A stretch of DNA of 21,835 nucleotides, taken from assembly GCA_027600665.1 (NCBI GenBank), contig JADGJL010000420.1, forward strand, positions 1 through 21,835. The letters are read 5' to 3'. Source of the DNA: Irineochytrium annulatum. Its lineage: Eukaryota > Chytridiomycota > Chytridiomycetes > Chytridiales > Chytridiaceae. Below the pieces are notes generated by a model. The model saw only the letters and a list, made by a program, of their open reading frames with translations. It ran no database searches and had not been told where the DNA came from. This document shows positions 11,801-20,293 of this stretch, piece by piece. The position numbers were made by a program, and so were the translations under genes. The stretch's first letter is position 1, and each line of letters begins with the position of its first letter.

Positions 11801-12575
11801 GAAGCGGAGCGGGATTCTTCCGTTTGTTCGTACGTTCCCTCGCTTCCTCGACCGCCTCGAGGCATTTATTGAAGAGCCCGAGGGATTCACGCGGAACACG
11901 GTTTCGAAAGCTTACGAACGGCTCGTGAAGATTATCTTCGACGCGTTGGACGCAGTGGCGAAGGACTCTTCGGCGGACTTGAAGGATCCTCGGAATGCGG
12001 ACGACAAGGAGCAACTCAACATCCACATCCTTACCGTCGAGAACATGCACCATTTCTACTCAGAGGTCCGGTCGAGGAAGGTTGCGGGTTTGGACCCGTT
12101 CGTTAGGGCGGCAAAAGCACTTTACGACGTCAATCTCGGTGCTTACGTGAAGGTGGTCATTCGGAAGCCTTTAGGCAAGATGATGGAATTTTTCGAGGGC
12201 ATCGATGACCTATTGAAGACACTTGCAGCCGAGGAAGTAAGCTTTCACCTGCAGTTTAGCAAGGCGGCGGTGAAGGAGATCATTAAGAAGTACCCGGGGA
12301 AAGAGGTAGGCTAGTGGAAGCATAGTAGACGAACTAACAACGGTTTGCAGATCAAGAAAGGGCTCGAGCAGCTATATAAAAGAGTGGACAAGCACTACTC
12401 GGACGAAGAGGGTCTGCTTCAGGTTGTCTGGCGCGGCATTCAGGAGGAGTTTACGAAGCAGTTGAAGCGTTACGAGGAGATCATCTCGCTTTGCTATCCT
12501 GAGGCGGGCCTTAAGATAGAATTCACTATTGAGGATCTGTTAGGGTACTTCAGCGAGCTAGCAAGAGCGCATTAG
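8900..12575 (+). CDS. SEC3: Exocyst complex subunit Sec3 (EXOC1), 15 exons
   Basis: Exons: 8900-9089, 9144-9262, 9311-9406, 9450-9513, 9549-9713, 9766-10043, 10086-10187, 10232-10361, 10402-10721, 10764-10878, 10925-11408, 11462-11566, 11607-11712, 11757-12305, 12351-12575; total 3048 nt, 1015 residues. Sec3 tethers secretory vesicles at the plasma membrane. Seen: an N-terminal PH-like lipid/Rho-binding domain (about 1-135), a Gln/acidic linker, a helical region (IDQIDQALAQLNEIDDWL, then DVHQVEVRNKAMQI), and the conserved C-terminal helical part (about 759-1015) with KKRSGILPFV, VENMHHFY, KYPGKE, DKHYSDEEGLLQVVW and a terminal EFTIEDLLGYFSELARAH. The start is the first ATG after an in-frame TGA at 8870 and matches the family N-terminus. 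Introns 9263-9310 and 10722-10763 are stop-free and in frame; a further one at 10512-10556 is possible. The 9514-9548 intron is only 35 bp, and 10044-10085 is a GC-AG intron. Confidence 0.94.
10044..10085 (+). other. GC-AG intron in SEC3
   Basis: The preceding exon ends in GAT and the intron begins GCAAGTAAG, the classic GC-donor consensus. It contains CTGAC and TTAAC branch-like motifs and ends TTCTCAG before CGCATGGGA. This junction keeps frame and gives MLDRMGQDV, the expected family spacing. The nearby GT at 10048 would shift the frame. The GT at 10059 keeps frame but has a poor context (GTCTGA). Confidence 0.75.
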
Positions 12576-12614
12576 ACGGCGCTTTAGTTCCATTTACTTC
12601 TTGTCCTATTATCA
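12576..12614. other. 39-bp gap between convergent stop codons of SEC3 and IFT81
   Basis: Only 39 bp separate the SEC3 stop on the plus strand from the IFT81 stop on the minus strand. Any ordinary 3' UTR must therefore run into the neighbour's coding sequence in antisense. The stretch is AT/pyrimidine-rich (TTTACTTCTTGTCCTATTAT) with no obvious terminator. Confidence 0.8.
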
Positions 12615-15133
12615 TTACAAGACTAGCCTATCCTGCGTCATTAGTTTCCCCTCAAACTCGTTTTTATCCGCGCTCCCTCCCGCCATCACCTTGGTATTGC
12701 ATAAGACTTTAAGCTCCAAAAACTTCTTCACATCCCCGAAGTAACCAATTTGCCGTATGCTTGGCTCGTATTTTAACTTTAACGTGTTAAACGAAATTGC
12801 ATGATAAGTTAACATACCTTGATATCTCGTTGTTGCTCCCGTAAGGACTTCCCAAGGTTTTCCTGCTCCAATATTTTCCGGTTGTAAAGATCCCTGTAGG
12901 TTTTAAAACCACGGGTCTTTTGTTGATGCTCAATGGCGTCGTCCCCGCCAATGTACGCTTTCATTTCCTGCAAAACTACAGGGGCTGAGGAGCTTGCGAA
13001 TGAACACCAACGAACCTCTCTCTTGAGAAACCTCCGCATTTGTTATCATCGTGTGAAGATAGTGGTATCGGCTCTGATCATTCACTACATCTTGTTTCAG
13101 TCCCTTTATCTCGCTTTCTATTTGCAATGATTCGCTGAGATGTCAATAAAGTCCGTGTCCTTGTTTATACCTATCGATGCCGACCATAGTGGCATCAAAG
13201 TGCCGCTTTTTCTCAAGGTACTCAGACTCAACCTCGGCTGCGCGAGAACGGACGTTCCGTAATTCCTGAATAATCGGTGACAAGAGAGCCTTCTTGTCAT
13301 TCACGGTCGTCATAACCGTCTGAATAATCTCGCTGATTTCATTCAAAGTGCGCCCTTTGGCTTCGTCCAGCTCAGATTTCTTCTCGGATACTTTCTCAAG
13401 ATTGTCCTTTGCTTCGTGATGCCCTTGTACACCGGCGCGCTTCTCCAGGTCCCGCAACATGGTTTCCATCGATTTTGCGCGGGACGTCAATATCTAAGTT
13501 TGAGTTTAACAAGTAGAAAGTGAGGGAAAGAGACTTCTTCTGTCCGCTGAAGTATGCCAAATTCGCCCATTAGCTCGCCAAGCTCGGCTTTCTTTCTTTT
13601 ATAAACGTTCGACTTCCCGCGAAGTTCGCTAACGTATCGCTTGAATTCTTCGCCTTTCAAAACCTTAGTCCCCGTCGCCGTCTTTGCCGTCTCTTTTTTT
13701 TTTTCAAGCTCATCCTTAAGCTGCTGAATATCTTCTGCTATCGCGTTGAGCTTCTGAGCGGCGCCCTCTTTCTTCCTTGAAATAATGACAGCCTGTTGCC
13801 TGAAGAGAGCCAGTTTATCGTCCCCGGAGCTTCATTACATTAGTTCGTTAGCGGTGTCGCAACGAAATAATACTTGTTTTTCATCAAGCGCGTTTCGGCC
13901 AACTCAGCCGTTTTATCTCCCAACTCCTTGATTTCTCTGTCGAGAGCCAGGAAATCGTGCTCGGTTGGGTGCGGTTCGGCTATGACTTTGTTCAACTCTT
14001 TCACTCGTTGCTTTGCATCAGTAACGGCTTTCGGCAGGTTTTCCGTGGCCAGATATTTATTCATCTTGAAGTCCTCCTCGACCTTTGCAAAGAGGGCGTC
14101 TGGACCGTTGGCATTCAACGTGGACTGTGACGTTAGTAATTGATAATCACAGGTGAAGCCTTACCCGAACATCTCGGTGCTTTTGTTGTATTGCGCTGTA
14201 TCTCTTCTCCGCAGCTGTTACCGCAGTACGTTGTTCTTTTATTCTAGATGGCATCGTTACCAACTGCCCCAAAAGGCGAGCAAAACCTTTCGGTTAAGTT
14301 CACCTCCGTTTGTTGCTCGACCCTCAGCGCCTTCGCAGCCTCCAGCCATGTTTCATGGTTCGGCTGAAGGTATTAGTAAAGAAAATTTGAGTCGACTTAC
14401 TATTTCCTGCACTTTCTTTCGTATCCTAGAAATTTTATTCGTGACCTGCTGCTTCTCCTCCTCCATCATCTGGATTTCTTTCTTCAAATTTGCGGTCGCA
14501 TGCGCTTTTCCTGCGGACGTTAGCGACAATTCTGACATTACTCCATACCGGTATTCCGCAAGCCGTCCACGAATTTATGAAGCTCCTTGAACTGATCCTG
14601 GAGAGTTGAGACTTGCTCACTGAGCTCGAGAATAGCTGAACTCACTTAAAAGACTCGGTGGAAGTTTCCTAAACGTACCGTCATCGTGCATGTAGTCCGG
14701 TGGTATCTCTACTGTCTCCAGATATTGAGCTAGGTATGCACGCTTCTTATGTGTAGCTAAGTCCTTTAATAAAAAGCCCAAGACCTCCAAAAACAGCTCT
14801 CTTTCTTCGCCAACAAGCTTTTGGCGGAGGGCAGCCCTGAGAATATGTGAGCTGTCGCGCATGTGTGCGGAACTCCTACGAGTCCGCCCCCGAAGCCCCT
14901 CGGAACTTGAGGACCCTTAACAAGTCGCTGATTCTCCAGGCGGTGGCTTCGGGCTCCTCCATTCGAATGTCGACCTTATGAACCGAGTTTGGTCCGTCAT
15001 CGATTGTTGCCGCGGCATCCGTAATGAGCTGCAGTAGGGTGTGCACTGGAACCTCATCATGCAGCTGAATGACGGAGTAGTTCTTCGAGAAGGGCGGTTG
15101 GGTGAGCTTATCCGCTATCAGCTTGACGTCCAT
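12615..15133 (-). CDS. IFT81: Intraflagellar transport protein 81, 12 exons
   Basis: Minus-strand exons: 15133-14880, 14836-14679, 14635-14549, 14510-14401, 14363-14304, 14263-14165, 14124-13874, 13829-13535, 13493-13171, 13134-13008, 12967-12818, 12776-12615. They total 2076 nt, 691 residues (human about 676). IFT81 is an IFT-B core protein; its N-terminal CH-like domain pairs with IFT74 to carry tubulin into the flagellum. Seen: the N-terminal domain with LTQPPFSKNYSVIQL and KKRAYLAQYLETVEIP. Long coiled coil follows, with IQMMEEEKQQV, VLKGEEFKRYVSELRGKSNVYKR, LQRTEE, SRYHYLHTMI, EMKAYIGG and EQENLGKSLREQQ. It ends in DRLVL. Every junction preserves frame, and length and order match the family. 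The start ATG has an in-frame TAG upstream. The 13494-13534 intron uses a weak GTCTCT donor. Confidence 0.96.
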
Positions 15134-16087
15134 TTTGCTACTCGCGTCCACCAGATTGTTGTGGGATGCGGTTACGGAAGTGAGATCCTCCTAGTTGAAG
15201 GTCGTCAAACCTCTACTCCGCTCATTGATCAGCTCACCAGCTTGCCAGCGAAAGGGAAGCTCGTGACTCATGGCAAATGAAGATGTACGCATGGCTGTGC
15301 GTCTGGTCAGGACGAGGGGAGCGCGACGAGCCGTAGCTGCAGCCTGAATTTAAACGAGGCTTTTCGCTCTTGTCAGCGACGATAACTGTGATGCTCACTT
15401 GGGACCTAATTCGTCGTCTCCCGTTGTTGTCGTGTCCAACAGTATGATTGCACGGTGGGCAGTTCAGGTCGGATTTCGCTTTAGCCGTGCAACAATTTAA
15501 ACCGTTCGAGCGCACGCACTTCAGTCTCGCTAGGTATCCACCAAAAAACTCGCCTGAGCTTTGATAGTTTCCTACATACACCTTATTCCAAACGTGGTAA
15601 AACCTGTTTTCTTCAACACCATGGAAGTGCATGAAACCCCGGTCAGCGAAAAAGAACGCCAGCAGAGGTACAGATCAGCTCCACTTTGCTGCCGTTCGTC
15701 ATCCTCCTTGGTGTTTTGATAACAATCCTCGCGAAGGCCATCCGCGGCCAAATACATGGGTGTCGTCCCCGGCACTGGCACACACCTTACGCACATGCTG
15801 CCCCATGATTGAAAGCAGAGGTTGAAGCAAAAGCAGTCATCAAATAATGGTGGCATTTCTGCTGCCAGCACCCACAGCAATCACTCTTGGTTGCGTGCCT
15901 CCGAGGCCCCTTCCAGAGCCTGAGTAGAAGCTCCCTGGGGGCTCGCCCGACCAAGTCCCCAGCCAACTGCCAGCCTAGTGTGCCACCATCGACCTGCAAC
16001 GGAACGAGCCGTTGTGCACCGGTAAGATGCTGTATTCTGCTACGCCAAGGGTTGTTCGGACGTGCCTGGTCGCCTCTGGCTGAACCA
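15134..16087. other. Gene-free region upstream of IFT81
   Basis: No conserved protein is recognised. The right-hand boundary of the IFT81 promoter is unknown, and the outer end of the retrotransposon LTR may lie here: TGTTG, which would be an element-sense CAACA end, occurs at 15157 and 15425. An open frame on the minus strand (15572-15880, Cys-rich) has no family motif. Confidence 0.45.
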
Positions 16088-16538
16088 TGTTAGCTTCTGG
16101 CCAGCACCAGAGCAACGAAGCAACCCCCTGAGCACATGGCCGGGCGGAGTCCGTCCCGGTCCACGGATATAAAGGCATCAGAGCCAGCAGGGTACATGAC
16201 ACTCCGCCCTGTGCTCCAGATGCTCAGGCAGCAGATGGGCGCGGAGATTCGTCATAGCTGAGCGACTGCGTTTGAATCTTGAATCACATGCATTCAATTC
16301 TTTATAATTGTTCTCGCGCTGGATGTGCTCCAGCGGGCTGCATTCACTCTGCACGAGATCCCGACGCTCGGCCTCTCTGCCACTAAGCCTCTCGGCCTCG
16401 CAAAGAGTCACAGGTGTACAGGCATTTTGCCCGGCTCAGCTTGTGCCTAAGTTTGACCACCAACACCTTCTGGAATCACTGATCCCATCCCTTTGTGCGA
16501 TCTGATGGGAGCCTAGTGGCAGCCTCCAGCCAGGTATA

Positions 16539-16563
16539 AACCACCTGTCTGCTGGAGGTGGTT
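16539..16563. repeat. Inverted repeat AACCACCT/AGGTGGTT
   Basis: Two perfect 8-bp arms flank 9 nt inside the probable LTR, next to the first copy of the 27-bp direct repeat. It could form a hairpin or bind a dimeric protein; no function is shown. Confidence 0.6.
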
Positions 16564-16670
16564 CGCGTCGATGGATGACAGAAAACCAACGTTTATTAAT
16601 ACATGTGCTCGATACATCCCACAATAATAACAATCTCGCACCTGTTCGCGTCGATGGATGACAGAAAACC
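16561..16670. repeat. 27-bp direct repeat, two copies 83 bp apart
   Basis: GTTCGCGTCGATGGATGACA plus GAAAACC occurs identically at 16561-16587 and 16644-16670, separated by AT-rich sequence. Placed near the inner end of the probable LTR, in U3 by position, it resembles promoter or enhancer repeats common in LTRs. The function is an inference. Confidence 0.85.
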
Positions 16671-16763
16671 CAACGAGCGAAGAGCAAGACGTGAAACTAC
16701 CTATCGGTCTGCGCCACCCCCTTTCGCCCACTCTTCTATCTCTTACTTATTTGTTCACCAACA

Positions 16764-16771
16764 CCCCCCTT
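16764..16771 (-). other. Polypurine tract of the copia element
   Basis: In element sense AAGGGGGG immediately precedes TGTTGG. It lies 16 bp after the stop that ends the RNase H tail. Such a tract primes plus-strand DNA synthesis at the edge of the 3' LTR in this family. It is short, so the call depends on position. Confidence 0.55.
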
Positions 16772-16787
16772 CAGGGCTGACGACCGT

Positions 16788-17534
16788 TCACGGCCTAATG
16801 CACTGAAGCCACTCATGACTGGCCCGAACTCCCAGGTTGAGGCGGTGCTTCTCAAAGACTGCCCGCACATGGGCTAGGTAAAGATATCCGCGATCATGTC
16901 CGTAGTGCCGATATGTGTCACTTCCATCAACCCTTTCTTGACGTACTGCCGCAAGGTCATGTACTTGATGTCCATATGACACATTTTGTGGCGCTCGGCG
17001 CCTTCCTGCGAGTTGTGAACGGCCCCAGTGTTATCGCAATAGAGGACACTTGCCTTTCCCTGTGGTTTGCCAAGCCAGGTCAGCATGTTGCGGACCCAGA
17101 GCACTTCCTTCCCAAGGGCATGGAGTGCAATAAAGTCGGCCGCCACGGTGGAGTCCGCAACTATGGGTTGGCGCTTACTTGGAGAAATTATTGAGCCGCC
17201 GCTAAGCTTCACAAGGAGACCAGTTGTGGACCTTCTCGTCTCTGTATCGCCTGCCCAGTCGGCGTCTGAGTAATTTGGAGACCAGCTTATCGTATTCAAC
17301 TAATTCAGTGGTCGCCTTTAAACTCCCTTGACCTCTAGTATAGGTAAGGCGCATGTCCGCAGTGCCTTTAAGATAGGCAAGCAGGCGTTGCGCCGCGTCC
17401 CAGGGCACTCGGCGCGGGCGTGCCATGAACCGCGCTAGCTTGCCTACTCCGAAAGCAACGTCGGGACGCGAATGGATCAGGTATATCAGTTTCCCAACCA
17501 AACGCCAGTAGTTCTTGTCCTTAAGGTAGTGCAA
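16788..17534 (-). pseudogene. Copia RNase H and end of pol, frameshifted
   Basis: The region starts with the connection motif KLIYLIHSRPDVAFGVGKLARFM and reaches the RNase H opening YSDADWAGD after a frameshift near 17290. LYCDNTGAV keeps a catalytic Asp. The usual STEAEY motif reads STVAADF, so the expected catalytic Glu is Ala. A second frameshift after DIFT (about 16877) is needed to reach the tail AHVRAVFEKHRLNLGV. RNase H would degrade the RNA strand of the RNA-DNA hybrid; this copy is inactive. Confidence 0.9.
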
Positions 17535-17729
17535 ATCAGCGGCTGTTGGTTCCAGGACGTGATTGAACTCCGAATCTATATTAGCGTCCCAAGGGGTGGC
17601 CCGCTGAGAGTTTCCCCTTCGTAGAATTCCTCGACAATTGATTCACAATAAGTTTGCTGATCAATTGTTGTAGATGTAGAGTCATAGGTTATCCGCATGC
17701 CGACGTATTGCCTCATAGGCCCAAGGTCG
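17535..17729 (-). pseudogene. Copia reverse transcriptase, distal fragment
   Basis: Reading from the insertion point, the frame gives DLGPMRQYVGMRI and then TIDQQTYCESIVEEFY, the part of copia pol that follows the reverse-transcriptase core. It continues the fragment at 18734-19421 across the inserted element; the Asp-Leu codons appear on both sides because of the target duplication. A stop codon at about 17580 and a frame change precede the RNase H part. Confidence 0.85.
17725..17729. repeat. Target-site duplication GGTCG, left copy
   Basis: GGTCG directly precedes the TGTTAG end of the inserted element and is repeated at 18734-18738 directly after its CAACA end. Five bp is the usual LTR-retrotransposon target size. 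Confidence 0.9.
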
Positions 17730-18320
17730 TGTTAGTGGGGAGGACAATCTGGCCGTCACCCGTGATAGTCAGAGACCCTGCCGTGCTTTACTATACGCCC
17801 ATCCGCAGAGATAACTCCGAGTGGATTGACTGGATGCTGTATGACCAAAGTGGCTTGGAAGAGCTGCCGATCCAGCTTTCCAATGACCTCTGCGGGACCA
17901 TCCTGGATGGGGGGCCACTGCGCCCCCAGCGACAGAGCAACCTCATATTCCTGTCCGTTGGCAAAGAGCAAGTATGAGGCCGAGTCACGTTTCAGTCCCA
18001 GGAAGGTACAGACCGTCCCGACAAGGGAAGCGCCCCTTCTCCGGAAGAGGTATTGTCACCCCGGCTGAGCGACTGCGTTTGTTACCTATACTGTTATTAA
18101 CCAAACATACTTGGTTAGCGCCGATTGCAAGGCGCACTGCGGGATCAACTCCAACAATATACCGCCTCCCGAACACTCGGTCATGGCTACGCTGTCGCTG
18201 TTCGATTGGGACGACATCACGATGACGAGACACGAGAAGCTCGGCGTGGCTTCCCGTGTCAGGAGTGTGAAGCTCCTTCACGCCCACGTCCTCAAGGCCT
18301 TTGATCAAATGGCGGACGGG

Positions 18321-18341
18321 TAAAGGGTCAAAACCCCTTTA
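18321..18341. repeat. Inverted repeat TAAAGGG/CCCTTTA
   Basis: Perfect 7-bp arms flank 7 nt within the nested LTR, 109 bp before the TATA-like box. It may form a hairpin in a transcript or be a protein site; no function is established. Confidence 0.6.
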
Positions 18342-18449
18342 TCCTCTCATACGGTCGCTGACGAAATAGTCCTATTAGACTTCTCGTATTATGCCCTTCA
18401 TCGCTTCAGCGATACGCGTGGTGTGCCCAGTGGCAACCCAAGGCTCTGC

Positions 18450-18457
18450 TATAAGTA
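18450..18457 (+). promoter_or_regulatory. TATA-like box of the nested LTR
   Basis: TATAAGTA lies in GCTCTGCTATAAGTAGACGC. Transcription would start about 30 bp downstream, near 18480, placing the U3/R border there and about 250 bp of R-U5 to the right end. This is inferred from sequence only. Confidence 0.45.
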
Positions 18458-18570
18458 GACGCTACGGGCGGGAGGTTCAACACCTTCGACACTGCATCGA
18501 ATCTCTCTAGGCGCCGACAAGAATCTCAAAGCAAGACGGGCTACGACGGCGCTACGGGCATTACTATCTT

Positions 18571-18733
18571 TACTCACCTACGTCCAACACTTACGAACTT
18601 ACGTCGGAGCTACGGTTCCACAGCTTAACAGGGAAGGGACCGCAACATTAGCTTCTTACTCACCTACGTTCAATACTTACAAACTTAGGTCAGAGCTACG
18701 GTTCCGCAGCTTAACAGGGAAGGGACCGCAACA
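18571..18733. repeat. Two 77-bp imperfect repeats (period 86 bp) at the nested LTR end
   Basis: Copies at 18571-18647 and 18657-18733 share about 71 of 77 positions; five of the six differences are transitions. Both end GGGAAGGGACCGCAACA, so the LTR terminus itself is duplicated and only the outer copy touches the target duplication. Confidence 0.9.
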
Positions 18734-18738
18734 GGTCG
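18734..18738. repeat. Target-site duplication GGTCG, right copy
   Basis: Identical to 17725-17729 and directly adjacent to the CAACA end of the nested element. Confidence 0.9.
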
Positions 18739-19421
18739 GTGATGTCATATGCTGTCCGGATGTACTCGACCAGCGAATCGACCTCCGGCTTGAGTCCACG
18801 GGTGTAAATTATGCCAGCATCAAGGGTGTGAACATTAATCACAATGCGTGCCCCTCCGGGATATGCCCTGTGATACATCGTGGGTTCTAACGGACAGCGC
18901 TCGAACCCGCACTTTGTCACTATAAAGCCGTCGAGTTTTGAATTCCACTGATAGGGGCCCTGGCAAATGCCGTAGACTGCCTGCTCCAGCAGCGCCGCCC
19001 AGTCTTTGAGCCCCTTCTCCTCCAGCCCCCGGGGCTCCCGACAGTAGATCCTATGGTCAACGACGCTCGTGTTGAGAAACGCGCCGAACCAATCCACGTG
19101 CCTTGTTTCCATGTCGTCGTGGGTTCTTAGGGCCATCATCAGCTTAAATGAATCCGAACTGGGCATTGGTGTGAACGTTGGTCCGAAATCTTCCCCAGGT
19201 CTCTGCTTCGATCCGTCGACGACAAGCCTGGCCTTGTACTTCTCCTCTCCGGTTTCCTCATTCACCTTTATCTTCAAAACCCATAACATGGGTAAGGCCA
19301 CCTTACCCCTTGGTAATGGTACTAGGCGCCACGCCTTCATTTTCATCATCTGGCCGTATTCTTTCTCAATAGCTGCTCTCCACCGCGGGTTTTCAAGCAC
19401 TTGAAAGATGTGGCGTGGTCA
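18734..19421 (-). pseudogene. Copia reverse transcriptase core, broken
   Basis: Recognisable blocks in element order: ENPRWRAAIEKEY (pol lead-in), KARLVVDGSKQRPGEDF, RHVDWFGAFLNTSV (a catalytic-Asp block kept as VD), EQAVYGICQGPYQWN, and TAYDITDL at the insertion point. The motif expected to be YVDD reads NVHTLDAG, so the active site is lost. A TGA at 19419-19421 separates it from the upstream linker, which is in the same frame. The enzyme would copy element RNA into DNA; this copy cannot. Confidence 0.92.
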
Positions 19422-20293
19422 ATCTCGCGTGAGCATTGCTCGCTGCGCCCACTTGTGGTGCCGAGGAGCCACGTATCGCTTGATGAACATAGCTGGCGAG
19501 ATGTGTTTGATAAACTCTTCTTCGTTCACCAGAAGTGTGTCAGCCTCCTCCCACTCCGCGTTGCTTAAAGGTACTCCGCCTTCCAGGTAATCGCTTATCT
19601 CAACTGCTTGTCGCGCGCCAAACCACGACGTCCAAGACGACGCCTTCCCCCCTGCGTCCACGTCCCCATCGTTCTCATCCCAGGTCTCTGCAGACTCCGT
19701 GTCAGCGCTGTTCTCCGAGACAGGTGTCGTTGGAGCCTCAGCTGTCGCGGAACTAGCCGGGCCGTCGGTGGTAGGAGTGATCTCCTTGGATTCGAGCGGC
19801 TCCTCAGCAGACACCTCTCAATGCCGCCGCTTGCTTTTAGCAGCCAAGTCTCTGAAGTGCTGCTCCTCCTCGTCCTTAAACATCACTCCCACAATCTTGC
19901 TTAACTTGCGGCCTTCCCCCCCCCTCGCTGCATTATAACTGGGGGTGTGGATTGCACGCGCTGTCCGCGGGTGCGTCGATGCCGCAAGGGCGGCTCAGGG
20001 TCTTCGTCCTCCTCCTCGGACTCCGACTCTGACTCAGATTCGCCGTCACTGTCGGGGGTGTATTCCTTATCTGCGGCCTCCCAAATGGTAGGCTCAACTT
20101 CAGGCGTCGCCGGAAGGCGCGCCCGCATATTATACTCGTTTTCAAGGAAATAGACATTCCTTGACACCTTAATGACGGTTGGGTCTTCATCGTCCAGCAA
20201 AATCCGATACCCATTTATCTGCCTGTCGGAGCCGTCCATCTTTCCATAGCCGATAAGTCTCCCCTGGACCACACGAGGTGCCATAGCGATCAT
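19422..20293 (-). pseudogene. Copia integrase C-terminal region and acidic linker
   Basis: The first part carries the integrase C-terminal pattern GRLIGYGKMDG...GYRILLDD...VSRNVYFLENE. An acidic Ser/Glu-rich stretch (SESESESEEEDEDPEPP) and a Thr/Ala/Ser/Glu-rich linker lead toward the reverse transcriptase. A frame change is needed near 19815-19901. This variable linker is typical of copia pol and has no enzymatic motif. Confidence 0.8.

Larger units (their letters stand above)
16088..16763 (-). repeat. Probable 3' LTR of the copia element (outer end unresolved)
   Basis: In element sense the LTR would begin TGTTGGTGAACA at 16763, directly after a G-run polypurine tract and 24 bp past the last pol stop; this is the standard copia arrangement. 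The outer end is not determined. TGTTA at 16088 is one candidate, with TGTTG at 15425 or 15157 as others. A second TGTTGGTG occurs at 16465-16458. A TATA-like GGATATAAAG is at 16165-16174. The 5' LTR is outside the window, so the ends cannot be checked against a partner. Confidence 0.4.
17730..18733 (+). mobile_element. Nested solo LTR or small non-autonomous LTR element (1004 bp)
   Basis: It begins TGTTAGTGGGG and ends GACCGCAACA, giving TGTT/AACA inverted ends, and is flanked by the 5-bp duplication GGTCG. It splits the copia reverse-transcriptase frame exactly at the duplication. The plus orientation is chosen because a TATA-like TATAAGTA occurs 720 bp in. The inside holds a hairpin and an 86-bp-period tandem repeat at the right end. 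Open frames on both strands in the left 600 bp match no family. A solo LTR formed by LTR-LTR recombination is the simplest reading; a short non-autonomous element is possible. Confidence 0.85.

Noticed and set aside
12241..12260. Possible intron GTAAGCTTTCACCTGCAG in SEC3
   Set aside because: At 18 bp it is too short, and the encoded VSFHLQ matches the conserved EEVSYQL segment of EXOC1, so it is exon.
14852..14879. A 28-bp ultrashort intron in IFT81
   Set aside because: It also keeps frame, but the acceptor at 14837 gives a 43-bp intron that fits the genome's usual size and the family spacing better.
15572..15880. Cys-rich minus-strand open frame upstream of IFT81
   Set aside because: No conserved domain, and it lies in probable promoter/LTR sequence.
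18571..18733. CRISPR-like array
   Set aside because: Only two long imperfect copies with no short uniform spacers, in an intron-rich eukaryotic context; it is an LTR-end duplication.
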